The position numbers and the translations under genes were made by a program. Of a stretch of DNA of 64,000 nt, positions 21,460 to 33,789 are shown piece by piece. Position 1 is the first letter of the stretch, and each line of letters opens with the position of its first letter. The DNA lies in contig OZ024794.1 in the NCBI GenBank assembly GCA_964017045.1, positions 23,293,359 through 23,357,358 on the forward strand. Reading direction: 5' to 3'. A model generated the notes under the pieces. The model had not been told where the DNA came from. It worked only from the letters and a program-made list of their open reading frames with translations, and searched no databases. The DNA is from Omphiscola glabra. Its lineage: Eukaryota; Mollusca; Gastropoda; Lymnaeidae.

Positions 21460-23140
21460 ATTTTCTACCACAACGTCGGAAGTCGCTGGAAGATATACGA
21501 TGAAAAGGCAACCTCCTTAGAGGATTGGAAAAAATAAAAATACCCCCCCCCCCCCCGGCCTTACGATAACGCAGTTCCGGCGAATGATAACATCATAAAA
21601 AAAATTCATGCCTGCTAGAAGAAAAAAGGCCCCGAAGATAGGAGATAACAAATAAAACCACTCTTGATATGACGAAAATGTGATTGAAGGCTCGATCAAA
21701 TATATTCAAGTGGATCAGTCTCCTCTATGTTTGCATGTCTTCAATCGCGTGGCTCAAAGCGTCATGTCTATAAAACATGGCGCTGCGTCTAGCAGTTATG
21801 ACGTCACATCCGTTTCAGATTGGTAGAAGTGATTTATTTGAGAGAATTTGAAAGAAGCAATGGTTATGGCTTGTCAGTAGTTCACCCCATAGTACTTCGC
21901 TCAATGATTTGTAAGTTTAATTTTTTTTTCATAATTTTTTTTTAATGAATAAAAACGAACAAATTGAATGCACTACATCTCTCAGCATGTTAAACATTAT
22001 GTAAAATCTTCATCTAAAAGGAGTTGTCAAATCACAGGTTTATGTTAACATTTTCCAGAAAAGAAAATTGTGTTACCAGCCTAAACATATATGACGAATT
22101 CACAGAAAGGTGATTTTATCCCCACTCCCCTACCTTATAAATATATATACAATAGGGTTGACGTATTTTTAATAGTAAATGACTGTCCAAATTTATGACT
22201 AAACTATGATACAGATGACTAATTAGCCATGGCTGTCCCAATTTTCGCTCATGCGTGAAGAGCGTTACAGCTCATCATTTTCTAATTTTTCTTAAACCAA
22301 ATCCCAGAGGCGAATCCTTCTATATTTCTTTCTTCTATATTTTAAGGGCCCACGATCAATAGATTGGAGAGATTTCCATCCGCTCCATTGATAGGTTTTA
22401 ACGTTGTTACTTTATAAAGAAAAACATTCACGCTATTTTAAAAAATGTTTTTTAAAAATATAAATTGTGATCGAAAATTGAATACATTTAAATGATCGTA
22501 CTGAAACAAACGTAAAGGGACACTAGAGCCGACTAGCTGACAGGCTTATGCCAGGAACATCTGTGTTGTCAGTACGAGTGCGGTCAATGTTGCATTGCTA
22601 GTTGATTGGAAGTTTGTTAGACTGCACACCTGTAATATGGACTTCGAATAATTACAGTACTCAAACGTAACTTGATAGTTGATATTAAAAAAAAAAAGTA
22701 CGGGTAATGTTTTTTTTATTTTTTTGGGGTGGGGAGTGGGGGGGGGGGGGGTTAGTGGTGGTAGAGGGAATGAAACAGGCACGTCCCGAATAAAAGATAA
22801 ATTTGACAGATGTTTTGGTTGGTGGATGGGTGGAAAATGGAACAAGGCAGGAGAAACGTTTTTTGGGGGAAAAAAAGAGATCGAATATAACATACTTTTT
22901 TTATATGTATTTTTTGGGTGGGGAGATATCAGGTCAATGCATGGATATATGTGTCATCGACAAATGCACTTAATTGGCAGGGAACTCATCGACTTATTTT
23001 ACCGCGATGACGTTACACCGACAGTTACTTGAGTGACAGGAAAAAAACAACATAGTTAAAAAGGAGCATAGACAAGGACACTTCAGAGACAGTTCATAAA
23101 CAAAACGTTCTGCATATTTGACATCGTATGCCAATGGGCC
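21460..23140. other. AT-rich stretch without recognisable gene
   Basis: It has a C-run at 21544-21556 and a G-run near 22739-22750. Open frames at 22546-22893 (minus) and 22679-23032 (plus) overlap each other and are built on homopolymer runs. One palindromic tgacgtca sits at 21799-21806. Confidence 0.45.
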
Positions 23141-23145
23141 GCGCC

Positions 23146-23617
23146 CCATCTAACTTGTAACCTAGGCATTTATCATCTAACTTGTAACCTAGGCATTTAT
23201 CATCTAACTTGTAACCTAGGCATTTATCATCTAACTTGTAACCTAGGTATTTATCATCTAACTTGTAACCTAGGCATTTATCATCTAACTTGAAACCTAG
23301 GCATTTATCATCTAACTTGTAACCTAGGCATTTATCATCTAACTTGTAACCTAGGCATTTATATTCTAACTTGTAACCTAGTCATTTATCATCTAACTTG
23401 TAACCTAGGCATTTATCATCTAACTTGTAACCTAGGCATTTATCATCTAACTTGTAACCTAGGCATTTATCATATAACTTGTAACCTAGGCATTTATCAT
23501 CTAACTTGAAACCTAGGCATTTATCATCTAACTTGTAACCTAGGCATTTATCATCTAACTTGTAACCTAGGCATTTATCATCTAACTTGTAACCTAGGCA
23601 TTTATCATCTAACTTTA
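23146..23617 (+). repeat. 27 bp minisatellite, about 17 copies
   Basis: The unit contains catctaacttgtaacctagg followed by catttat. It is highly homogeneous, with single-base variants (gaaacc, attcta, catata, ctagtc). The minus strand is open because the unit is nine stop-free codons. Confidence 0.95.
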
Positions 23618-23639
23618 AAGCAAAAAAAGTTAGTGTATG

Positions 23640-24522
23640 CAAAAAGTTTGAGAAAAAACCAACTGTACATGGAAATGTTCACATTGCATCGTCGTTAGAA
23701 AAATAAAAAAAACATATACGTTGGTATATTGGCCTCTTCATAGATTTATCTATCTACATGTTGGTTTCTTGGCCCCTACATAGATTAATCTACCCGACCA
23801 AACATATCCTAGACATATGTAATCTCCAAAATGAAATACTCGCAATACCACGATACACACAACTCTTTCTTCGAAGAGGGGCCAGAGGGATCAGATTCTC
23901 AGCCATCAATTACCTTAACACCCTGACTGTAACGACTGTAAATAATATGTTCTTTTTGTTGATCGTTGTCACTCGTTAAATATTAACAATTTTTTGTAAC
24001 ATTCTGATTATATTTTAATTATGTAAGCTTATCGCAATCCGAGCCTCACGATCGTAGATTAATGAGATGTCTTCGACAGCCCTCATCTCATGGAAACACA
24101 TGCCGATGAATCAACGAGCGCGCATACATTTGCATACGGTTACAGTTGTTTGTTTCTATTTGAATCACTGCAAATGTAAGACTGCAGCTCTGTGGCGGGG
24201 ATCGGTTCGACAATCACACGTGCATTTTTTTGCAATTGCAATCAGGCAGCCGTTACAAAATAGAGAAAAAATTTTTTTAGTGTGACTCCCTGACAGACAG
24301 CGAGGTCGAAATTAACATACGTCTGTCAATAAGCATTGTGTCGAAATAATTGCGCTGGCTCATAAAGGATATTGTGAAGAAGACTTCTGATTAGAAAAAA
24401 AAAACGTGCACCAATTTAATACTGGCCTATAGGACTTCAAAACTGGTGCAATTTCATTGAATGAACAGGCGGTTTACAATTTGGGAGTGGACCTTACTCT
24501 CCTCTCCTCCACCCCCCCCCCC
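23640..24522. other. Non-coding stretch
   Basis: Short open frames at 23758-23979 and 24067-24285 have no recognisable domain. A C-run lies near 24510-24521. Confidence 0.4.
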
Positions 24523-24640
24523 CACACTTTAAAAAAAATTGACTCGAGACAGAGATACAGGGATGTGGCTAGGATTAGTGCCTCCTCGGGGCGGGCCCAG
24601 ATTTGTACCCCCTAGCCCCCCCCCCCCCCAATAAAAAAAA
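24523..24640 (+). repeat. Dispersed repeat with CAG-type terminus, copy A
   Basis: It shares with 27104-27235 the order: A-run, attgact, gag.cagaga, then cagggatgtggctaggatta, gtgcctcct, ggggcgggcccagatttgt and a pyrimidine run. The inner part resembles a widespread CAGTGGCGTAGCTAGG-type hAT MITE terminus. Confidence 0.6.
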
Positions 24641-24868
24641 CATCAACCAAACAAAAAAAAAAGATAACTATTTTACTAACAGTATGTAGTGCAACAATAT
24701 ATATATATATATATTTAGGCTTGAAATGGAAAGATGAGACAGGAAAAGAAAAGAAGTAAAAAAACGTTGCAGCAAACCGCCTACGTCGCCAGGACAAGAA
24801 GAAACATTAAATAAAAGATTGAAGTGAATGACTTATTGTGTCGGGAACTATCTCAAAAAACGGAAGTT

Positions 24869-25030
24869 AAGCTGTCTAAAGCCACAACGTATGTGAGAAT
24901 AGCGAGATTACAGTCAAAAGCCACAACGTACGTGAGAATAACGAGATTACAGTCTAAAGCCACAACGTACACGAGAACAACGAGATTACAGTCTAAAGCC
25001 ACAACGTACACGAGAACAACGAGATTACAG
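24869..25030 (+). repeat. 39 bp minisatellite, about 4 copies
   Basis: The unit contains aaagccacaacgtacgtgag followed by aataacgagattacagtct. Two copies have acgagaacaacgag. Confidence 0.94.
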
Positions 25031-25081
25031 GTAGGAAAAGAGTTAAGTTATTGTTCATTTGAATTCCTGAGTTTTGAAAGT

Positions 25082-25273
25082 TTAAAGTGGGGGAAAAGTC
25101 GATTTAAAAAAATCGGATTTTTTTTCATTCTTTACGTGGCTTATATTGTCCTGTCTTAATTGTACGTGATATAAAACATGTTTGCAATGGAGTTGGTGTC
25201 CATCTGCTTTTATTATAACCTCAGCACCCGCTTTTTCAATCATGAAATCCAAAACCAACACATCATTTGGCAT
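25082..25273 (-). other. Short open frame of uncertain status next to the 63 bp array
   Basis: The minus strand reads 63 residues starting MPNDVLVLDFMIEKAGAEV with fairly protein-like composition. Its first codons come from the end of the 63 bp array, and there is no recognised domain, splice context or homologue that I can name. It may be a decayed exon of a transposon or of a host gene, or simply chance. Confidence 0.15.
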
Positions 25274-25498
25274 AGCTGGTCCGGGACTTTAACCTGGTGT
25301 AACTGTTGGACTCGAGGCCAACACATCATTTGACATAGCTGGTCCGGGACTTAAACCTGGTGTAACTGTTGGACTCGAGGCCAACACATCATTTGGCATA
25401 GCTGGTCCGGGACTTCAACCTGGTGTAACTGTTGGACTCGAGGCCAACACATTATTTGGCATCGCTGGTCCGGGACTTCAACCTGGTGTAACTGTTGG
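25254..25498 (+). repeat. 63 bp minisatellite, about 4 copies
   Basis: The core acatcatttggcatagctgg is followed by tccgggacttcaacctggtg and taactgttggactcgaggcc. Copies start at 63 bp spacing (25261, 25324, and so on). On the minus strand a 21-codon phrase repeats, but three of four units carry a stop, so it is not coding. Confidence 0.94.
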
Positions 25499-25499
25499 A

Positions 25500-26690
25500 A
25501 TATCCCCCAAGAAGCCGTGTAATGAAATATTTGACCAATAAATCCCCAATGGGACTTATCTTCGCTGATGGAAGGAGTTAAGATCCATAATATTTACCCC
25601 CCCCCCCCCCAAAAAAAACAAAAAAAAAACAACAAACAACAAACTAACAAAAGAACCAACAGTTTTTACAAACATGCCACATTTAAAAGGCCTACGTTCT
25701 GAAAATGTGATCAAATGTTCTGTAACTCAGTATGTACCCCCCCTCTTTTCCCCCCAAATCCCTGATTACTTGAACTTGGTCGGCTTTGAAACAGAGTCAC
25801 GTGATTAGCTCTCAGGTCGGGGATTAGAAACAAACCCGAAACACTATCGAGTTACTTCAGATGCTCTAGTTTAATAGACGACTCCCTCGGACCAATCTCG
25901 AAAAAAAATAAACCCTACTGATCGAGACAAAAGTTAGGGGTCAGAAAGAGATTACCGCGTGATTCGATTTAACCTCCCTCCGTCTCCTTTCCTAACGATT
26001 CCTAGAAAATGTTTTTTGAAACCGCCTCTCCCCCCCCCCCCCTCTTCCCCCCAAACCCGACAGCATTCCTAGACAATGAAAAGTTCAATGACGCTACGCG
26101 AACGATGACCTATATATTTTCTAAAGATCGTAAATATTTACAATATGTAGCCTAGCGTTTTAATTAGCGTCCTGAGTAAACAATTCCCCTTAATGAGAAC
26201 GGTAATTATCCCGGTCGCAGATGGATGCGTCACACCTGAAATGCTGCACCCGAGACCTTTTCACCGCTAGAAAATTAATACGCCGTCCAGTGGAGTAGCT
26301 AGAGTTTGTGACGCCCCGGATGATTCTCGACTTTTCCGCGCTCCCCCCAAAATTACAGAAAACGACAATTCAACCAGTTTTATTTTTTGAGTTCACACTT
26401 TATTCCACGACGTGTTCACAGACATGCCGGGGAGCAGGCAGTGCTTCACATCAATGATCATGTTCCCCACACTCTCGGTGATATCTTATCGACAGATTTG
26501 TTTTTCCTTATACACAAAAAAAAAAAAAAAACGTTTGCATCTTGGGAGGACACTCAACTTTTAGCACACACAGCATTCATCGCACACACGACATACATCG
26601 GGTCGAAATATAAAACAAGCCAAACACCTATCATCACAGGCCCCCCCCGCTGTGGGAATCCTTCAGGAAACGTACACCTCCTAACCAACC
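25500..26690. other. Non-coding stretch with C-runs; isolated hAT-type terminus at 26288
   Basis: It has C-runs near 25598-25611 and 26031-26042. The sequence cagtggagtagctagagttt at about 26288 looks like the CAGTGGCGTAGC-type MITE terminus seen elsewhere, but no partner end was found. Confidence 0.4.
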
Positions 26691-26691
26691 A

Positions 26692-26782
26692 CGCCAGGCC
26701 ACCAAATAAGCATTGCAAATATGTATGATAGGGTATTGCCAGGCCACCAGATAAGCATTGTAAACAGGCATGATTGGGTATT
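26692..26782 (+). repeat. 45 bp direct duplication
   Basis: Copies start gccaggccaccaaataagca at 26693 and gccaggccaccagataagca at 26738. Confidence 0.88.
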
Positions 26783-27103
26783 TAACACACAAGGAAACCC
26801 ACGTCGAGGACGTCTTAAGGGTGTGAACTGGAATAAGTGGGGAGCTTATCAAAAAAGGGGGGGGCGATATTTAATGAAGATACTTCAGCAAGAAAGAATA
26901 AGTTTAACTTCACTGAGCGTTTCTCAGCAGAATTAGTATTAAGAAAAAAAAAAAAAGAAAAAAAAAATATTTTTAACAAAATTTGAAAAAAGCTACTGAC
27001 TAAATAACGTTGAATTTAATGACTTGAAACATGATTTTACATTGCGCACGTGCCAACTACTTTGGATAAAATGTGAAATATGTCGTCATTGCAAAATGTT
27101 CAA

Positions 27104-27235
27104 GGAAAGTTTTTTAAAAAAATTGACTGGAGCCAGAGAATCAGGGACGTGGCTAGGATTAGTGCCTCCTTGGGGCGGGCCCAGATTTGTTACCCCGTCC
27201 CCCCACCCCCGAAAAAAACCTCCCTCTGCAAGTTA
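27104..27235 (+). repeat. Dispersed repeat with CAG-type terminus, copy B
   Basis: Partner of 24523-24640: attgactggagccagagaat, then cagggacgtggctaggatta, gtgcctccttggggcgggcc and cagatttgtta. Confidence 0.6.
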
Positions 27236-27239
27236 CCGA

Positions 27240-27955
27240 AAATTCCGCCCCATAATATTTTGAAAAAAAAAAAAAAGTGGTGAATGTTGTAATAGTAAAA
27301 TAGGATGCGAACTCGTCTGTGTTCTGTGTAACAACTGATCTTTATAAATTCTCATTCTTTTTAAACCTCACATCACATGACCACTCACTCCAGTTCTCCA
27401 ACCAATATTTACACCTTTAAGTTTAAACATTCCTGAACACTACTCACCACGTCCACATGACAACAACACAGGGCAATCAGGTCACAAAGTTCACTCAATA
27501 CACACAACAACAATCAGTCATACATACTATCACAACTGTCTCCTCATATTCCCTTCCAACGCAGGTACAAAGAAAAAAATAATTTTTCGCCTAAATAAAA
27601 CATTTTTATTTCCGATTTCCCGTCAAGGCATCTTGAATTTCTTAAGGTATTAAATGCCAAATGATCGATGGAAATAGGTGTGTGTTTTCAGGTCAATATC
27701 TTGTTCTAACACGACAGATCAATGACAAATGATTGGAAAGCTATAATCAAATCTTTATCTGGCCGTAGTGAGGCAATTACAGTGTACACTAATGCATATG
27801 GCAAAGTTTCCTTAACCGGCAGTAGTGAAGACGGCAAGATTTGCAAAGTGGGGAAATAATAAAATCTTTTCACGTGTGACGTCATTGTAGTGGATCGAGA
27901 GTGTGGGTGATTGTGACAGGAGCGGTAGCGTGGAATCAGGCCAGAGAAGTTCATC
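27240..27955. other. AT-rich stretch without recognisable gene
   Basis: No domain-bearing open frame and no array. A single tgacgtca lies at 27877-27884, next to cacgtg. Confidence 0.45.
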
Positions 27956-27957
27956 GC

Positions 27958-28246
27958 AAGATATCCATTTACAATCTGTATGGATCTCCCCCACACAGAA
28001 GACGCAACATATACATTCACAAACTGTATGGATCTCCCCAAACAGTAGACGCAACAAATCCATTCACAATCTATACGGATCTCCCCACACAGAAGACACA
28101 ACATATCCATTCACAATCTGTATGGATCTCCCCACACAGAAGACGCAACATATCCATTCACAATCTGTACGGATCTCCCCCACACAGAAGACGCAACATA
28201 TCCATTCACAATCTGTACGGATCTCCCCACACAGAAGACGCAGCTA
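27958..28246 (+). repeat. ~48 bp minisatellite, 6 copies
   Basis: The core atccattcacaatctgtatg is followed by gatctccccacacagaagac and gcaacat. Open frames on both strands in this block (up to 170 codons) are repeat-derived; copies differ by 1 bp indels that shift the frame. Confidence 0.94.
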
Positions 28247-28249
28247 AAC

Positions 28250-28675
28250 GAAAATACCTTGGTTTTTGGCGGTTGGAAGAGATCCATCGAACAGAACCAC
28301 GCGCCGAAAATAATCAACATGCAACATACAACACAACAACATATTTTTTCCTGTGGCAATGTTGTTTTCTTCTCGTTGTTAATATGCCATTTTTAAAAAT
28401 AATTTTTGAATAGTGGTTCCAAGAAGACATATACATCCGATATTATCCGACGCCGATTTCGCTACTGTCTTCGGTGGCAGAGGATGTTCAGAAGTCTACG
28501 CCATCATGAGAATCCCTCACCTGGATTATTGATAAGTCATAGCATTTGAGTTGCAAGGATTTGCATCCACGGAACCAGTTGAAGTATTCAAGATAGTGTT
28601 TGTGTAATAATAGAAATTTTTAACAACATGTTCTCTTTTGACTCTTTGGAATTCCAAAACTAAAATACGTTACAT
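28250..28675. other. Unassigned spacer
   Basis: No array, transposon motif or domain was recognised. Confidence 0.4.
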
Positions 28676-28679
28676 TACG

Positions 28680-29012
28680 CTACATTAAGGTCCATGACAT
28701 TAGGGTCCATGACAATAAGGTCCATGACAATAAGGTCCATGACATTAGGGTCCATGACATTAGGGTCCATGGCGTTAAGGTAATGACAATAAGTTTCATT
28801 ACACTAAGGTCCATGACATTAGGGTCCATGACATTGGAGTCCATGACAATAAGGTCCATGACATTAGGGTCCATGACATTAAAGTCCATGACATTAGGGT
28901 CCATGACATTACGGTCCATGACGTTAAGGTACATGACAATAAGTTTCATTACACTAAGGTCCATGACATTAAGGTCCATGACATTAGGGTCCATGACAAT
29001 AAGTTTCATGAC
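28680..29012 (+). repeat. 15 bp minisatellite, about 22 copies
   Basis: The unit is catgacattagggtc, with variants catgacaataaggtc and cattacactaaggtc. The block aatgacaataagtttcatta followed by cactaagg recurs at about 28782 and 28935, a hint of higher-order duplication of about 150 bp. Multiple stop-free frames (77-126 codons) are artefacts. Confidence 0.94.
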
Positions 29013-29159
29013 ATGAACAAATGTGAAAAATATCAGAAAGACATAACTGCCACCGTCCAAGAAATAGAAGATTTACAAGAAATGACTAAACACTGGCTGT
29101 ATGACGATGTAGATCTTAGGTGGGAAATTGGAATTTCTTTTGTTTTGAACTTCTTCGGT

Positions 29160-29722
29160 ACTTTCTAAAGGATTGTGTGCAACTTGCGTCATCTCTAATC
29201 CAGAACTTTCTAAAGGATTGTGTGCAACTTGCGTCATCTCTAATCCAGAACTTTCTAAAGGATTGTGTGCAACTTGCGTCATCTCTAATCCAGAACTTTC
29301 TAAAGGATTGTGTGCAACTTGCGTAATCTCTAATCCAGAACTTTCTAAAGGATTGTGTGCAACTTGCGTAATCTCTAATCCAGAACTTTCTAAAGGATTG
29401 TGTGCAACTTGCGTAATCTCTAATCCAGAACTTTCTAAAGGATTGTGTGCAACTTGCGTAATCTCTAATCCAGTACTTTCTAAAGGATTGTGTGCAACTT
29501 GCGTAATTTCTAATCCAGAACTTTCTAAAGGATTTTGTGCAACTTGCGTCATCTCTAATCCAGTACTTTCTAAAGGATTGTGTGCAACTTGCGTCATCTC
29601 TAATCCAGAACTTTCTAAAGGATTTTGTGCAACTTGCGTCATCTCTAATCCAGTACTTTCTAAAGCACTGTGTGCAACTTGCGTCACCTCTAATCCAGTA
29701 CTTTCTAAAGCACTGTGTGCAA
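29160..29722 (+). repeat. 45 bp minisatellite, about 12-13 copies, open in several frames
   Basis: The unit contains ctaatccagaactttctaaa followed by ggattgtgtgcaacttgcgtcatct. It has few variable sites (cgtcatct/cgtaatct, cagaact/cagtact, gattg/gattt, and cactg in the last two). Five overlapping frames on both strands stay open for 68-241 codons. In the 204-codon minus frame every variable site changes an amino acid (M/I, S/T, H/Q), which argues against selection on that protein. Confidence 0.95.
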
Positions 29723-29805
29723 CTTGCCTCTTCTGTCTCGGTTATTTTTGTTCCTCTCTGTACATTACATTTTTTAACGCAAGTGTTATTTATATATCTG
29801 CTTCT

Positions 29806-30296
29806 GTCCTCCACAAAACAGCCTAACTCTGTCCTCCACAAAACAGCCTAACTCTGTCCTCCACAAAACAGCCTAACTCTGTCCTCCACAAAACAACCTA
29901 ACTCTGTCCTCCACAAAACAGCCTACCTCTGTCCTCCACAAAACAGCCTAACTCTGTCCTCCACAAAACAGCCTAACTCTGTCCTCCACAAAACAGCCTA
30001 ACTCTGTCCTCCACAAAACAGCCTAACTCTGTCCTCCACAAAACAGCCTAACTCTGTCCTCCACAAAACAGCTCAATTCTGTCCTCCACAAAACAGCCTA
30101 ACTCTGTCCTCCACAAACAGCCTAACTATGTCCTCCACAAAACAGCCAAAATCTGTCCTCCACAAAACAGCCTAACTATGTCCTCCACAAAACAGCCTAA
30201 CTTTTTCCTCCACAAAACAGCCTAACTCTTTCCTCCACAAACAGCCTAACTTTTTCCTCCACTAAACAGCCTAACTCTGTCCTCCACAAACAGTTC
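29806..30296 (+). repeat. 25 bp minisatellite, about 20 copies
   Basis: The unit contains ctctgtcctccacaaaacag followed by cctaa. Copies towards the 3' end are more diverged, with several 1 bp deletions in the A-run (cacaaacag). Confidence 0.95.
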
Positions 30297-30399
30297 AACT
30301 ACTGCGTAACTCTATGCATGGGTTTCTTTATAAGTAACTCACCTCCCCCCCCCCCAGTCTTATGTGGACGCCACTACTTTGCGTTTCTTACGCGTCCTT

Positions 30400-30772
30400 C
30401 TCCCCAGACCATATCAACATCCACCCCGACCCCTCTCCTGGCCTCAGCCCTCTCCCCAGACCATATCAACATCCACCCCGACCCCTCTCCTGGCCTCAGC
30501 CCTCTCCCCAGACCACATCAATATCCACCCCGACCCCTCTCCTGGCCTCAGCCCTCTCCCCAGACCACATCAACATCCACCCCGACCCCTCTCCTGGCCT
30601 CAGCCCTCTCCCCAGACCATATCAACATCCACCCCGACCCCTCTCCTGGCCTCAGCCTTCTCCCCAGACCATATCAACATCCACTCCGACCCCTCTCCTG
30701 GCCTCAGCCCTCTCCCCAGACCATATCAACATCCACCCCGACCCCTCTCCTGGCCTCAGCCCTCTCCTCCAT
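30400..30772 (+). repeat. 52 bp minisatellite, 7 copies
   Basis: The core ccccagaccatatcaacatc is followed by caccccgacccctctcctgg and cctcagccctct. It is C-rich. The unit lacks stops in all three plus frames, so three overlapping Pro/Ser-rich frames of 146-159 codons appear; they are artefacts. Confidence 0.95.
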
Positions 30773-30779
30773 TTCAACT

Positions 30780-31290
30780 CCCTCCTCCCATGGCTGAGAT
30801 GATTTCAGTGGTCATTTCTTCAAGTGACCAATAGAACCATCGATCCCAGTCGTCTCCCATGGCGTTAAGTCCGTTAAGACATCCGAATTGTCCCCCCTTT
30901 TTATGCTCCTCAGTCGAAAAGCCACACAAAAAAAATCCATTGAGGTACAGACGAGATGACCAGCAGACATACACGTACACATAGACTCACATACACAGGA
31001 TGCATGAAATGAAAAAAAACTGACCAATGGAACGGTTTCGGCACATTCATAATACGAGGCTTTAGGATAAAACTGTTGGACGCCATACATTGAGGTCTCT
31101 CAACTCTGGACAATTTTCTTGACATGAAATATATATTTAAAAAGTCAATACGAGGAGTCTATCGGTTGAAAGGTGTACACGTACATGCGGAGGTGTACGT
31201 TCACATACGGGCACAGCAATATGACGAGATGACACGGCAATCTCCTGATCGAATAAAACAAGTTTCTGCGACGGTATAAGTTATTGCTTT
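30780..31290. other. Unassigned spacer
   Basis: Three minus-strand frames overlap here (30774-31125) without a recognisable domain. Confidence 0.4.
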
Positions 31291-31299
31291 GTAACAGTG

Positions 31300-31548
31300 A
31301 GGAGATATGCTATTGTCATTTAATAAGGAAAATATATGGTGTTCCTGTATAATGTAGAAGTATTGTGTTATTGCTATATAATAGAGAAGTAATGTGTTAT
31401 TGCTATATAATAGAGAAGGGATATGTTATTGCCATATAACAGAAGTAATATGTTTTTGCCATATAAAAGAGAAGGGATGTGTTATTGCCATATAACAGAG
31501 AAGTGATATGTTATTGCCATATAACAGAGAAGTGAAATGTTATTGCTA
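31300..31548 (+). repeat. ~29 bp minisatellite, about 8 copies
   Basis: The unit contains agaagtgatatgttattgcc followed by atataacag. It is imperfect, with length variants. Confidence 0.9.
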
Positions 31549-31694
31549 TAATGAAACACGTTTGAATCGTTGCCTTAAACGAACAAGTCAGTGGGAAACA
31601 CGACATAAGCTGATATATTTTAATTCTCCCAGATGCTGTACGAAATTACAAAATCCAGGGTTTGGGAGACTAGCATATACGTGTATTGGTTAGT

Positions 31695-31835
31695 TGTTAA
31701 AAAAAGGTGTTTTGGGGCTATTTATCAATAAAAAAGGTGGTATTTTGGCTGTCAATAAAATATTGTATATTATCTAGTTGTCAATAAAAGGTGTTCTATT
31801 GGTTAGTTTCCAATAAAAAAGTTGGTGTTGCCAAT
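31695..31835 (+). repeat. Degenerate short repeat
   Basis: The words gttgtcaataaaaggtg, tgtcaataaaat and tttccaataaaaaagttgg recur at irregular spacing. Confidence 0.6.
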
Positions 31836-31974
31836 TGACCATCACAGTATATGCTATTAAACGTATCCCCTGTGCGAATACATTGAAAATCCAGTGGATA
31901 CTTTAAGCTTATCCATGTGGTTAAACAGATCAACGCGTTGAGAAACTAAATGTGAATAGTTTAGTTCAGCTTAA

Positions 31975-32208
31975 TTGAGAAGATTGTGGGAATTATTTAA
32001 TTAAGAAGACCTTGTGAATGGTTTAATTACGAAGAGTTATGTTAATGTCTTAATTAAGGAGACTTTGTGAATGGTTTAATTACGAAGAGTTATGTGAATG
32101 TTTTAATTAAGGAGACTTTGTGAATGTTTTAATTAAGGAGACTTTGTGAATGGTTTATTACGAAGAGTTATGTGAATGTTTTAATTAAGAAGACTTTGTG
32201 AATGGTAT
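31975..32208 (+). repeat. ~29 bp minisatellite, about 8-9 copies
   Basis: Alternating sub-units ttaattaaggagactttgtg and ttaattacgaagagttatgt, each followed by aatg, give a two-unit higher pattern of about 57 bp. Confidence 0.9.
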
Positions 32209-32209
32209 T

Positions 32210-33780
32210 TTGTTTACAAAATACTTCCACACGGTATCCTTATTTATAGCATCATTTTATCATCACTTTATTTTTTTATTTCACATTTTTATGTTTTTTA
32301 TTTTTTTAAGTTAAAAATTGAAGGTTACAAAAGTAGACGGTGAGACTCGTGCTTCTAAGCAATAAAACATATTCTGAATTTTTATACCGCAACAAATAGT
32401 TTTAAGATAAAAAATATTAAAGAAAAAGAACAAACATTATCTACGTCTCTTTCCTGTTTTACGGTAGTGGTGATATTTTGTTTATGGTTACAACATTTCT
32501 GCTATGCACTTGAATACTTTGCAATAAGAAAGTACAGTACAGAACACAGGTGTTCTCGGAAGATTTTTGTTTGTTTGGACTTTAGCATCCGTGATGAGCT
32601 GCTTACCCCGATAGAGTGCTGGTGGCCGACGCGACAGATGTGGACATTTGGTGTTGCTGAGACTCGAACCCCAGGACATGAGAAGAAACGATTTTTTTTT
32701 TAAACCACGGTCATACTCTCGAAACTATTTTGGAGACACGCTAAGCGTTACAAACGCTCGCAGATCTGTTTTTGAACAGGTCGAGGAGCTCTTGCTCAAT
32801 CGAACTCTTGCCTTCAGGGTTACATATCAGACCCGAGGTTTACACGTATCCTAGGTTACACTGCCCGCATCTTTATCCATCGCACCTCACGCGTTGAACT
32901 TTTAAACTCATGACATGACGCGCAAATACATTCATGCGATACGATTCCCTAACGTCCAATCAATAAATATTTTTTTTTTAAATATCAGTTTCCACTAACT
33001 CTAAAACAATCAGCAGATAATACAAGCTTTGTTCCTAATTAGTTATTGTCTTTCCTTTTTTTTTCTTCTTACGGGCAATGATATAAAAAAAATAATGATG
33101 CTCTGTTCTCATTGAGACAAATGAGTTCATAATTGCTGTAGAGCTATGAAAAATATAACTCGATACCGGTCAATTTAGAACGGAATCTTTTAAATAAATT
33201 GATATCTAGTCTTCAGTGAATAAAAAAAAATCCATATATAACATTTAACCACATAATTTTTTTTTTTTTTTTTTTAAATTAAAAAAACCTTTCTTTTTTC
33301 GTTCGTTTCTTGTTTGTTCCTCTCTATCAGCCACACTTGGATGGTGTTGCTCCTCGTTTGAATAAATAAACGAACTAAATTTATTGTGTTTTATTGTTCA
33401 TTTCAATTTCTATTCGCGTTGCAGCAGCTAAATTTTATTGATCCAGCTCGTGCTTCCACCGAGCCCCATAGTGCCGATAGAATAATTATCCACTCAGTTT
33501 ACAAGTGCAATAACAAAACACAACTTCATCTGTAATCATCATCCGCCCAGTCCGTCAGTGTCTAGGTTTTTAAGACACATTCATGACGCAGTGGAGGAAC
33601 CTTGCCAATCTCTGTCTATTTCGCCGCCTAATTGAGCGGTTCTCGGCTGGCACAAAGACCACCAAAAACAGCAGCACCGCCCTATACTTTGCTGCTGTTG
33701 TTGTTTCTCCTTTGAAATAACTTGCGGTGGACAAACAGAATCAATATCAGCTTCGAGGATACATTTCCGACTTTTTGTTT
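32210..33780. other. AT-rich stretch; tRNA B-box-like motif on the minus strand
   Basis: No gene was recognised. On the minus strand, ggttcgagtctc (about 32662-32673) resembles a pol III B box, but no A box lies at the right distance, so a tRNA gene or SINE is not called. Long T-runs lie near 33260-33276. Confidence 0.4.
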
Positions 33781-33789
33781 TCTTTAAGA

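Noticed and set aside
25082..25273. Protein-like 63-residue minus frame as a host exon
   Set aside because: Kept only as a low-confidence feature: it begins in a tandem repeat, and no domain, splice site pair or homologue could be recognised.
10651..27884. Three palindromic tgacgtca sites (10651, 21799, 27877) as cAMP-response elements
   Set aside because: About one such 8-mer is expected by chance in 64 kb, and none lies near a recognisable promoter or gene.
30318..30834. Three overlapping Pro/Ser-rich frames of 146-159 codons
   Set aside because: The 52 bp unit has no stop in any plus frame, so all frames are open by construction.
32580..32690. tRNA gene or tRNA-derived SINE on the minus strand
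   Set aside because: Only a B-box-like ggttcgagtctc is present; no A box at the proper distance and no cloverleaf arms.
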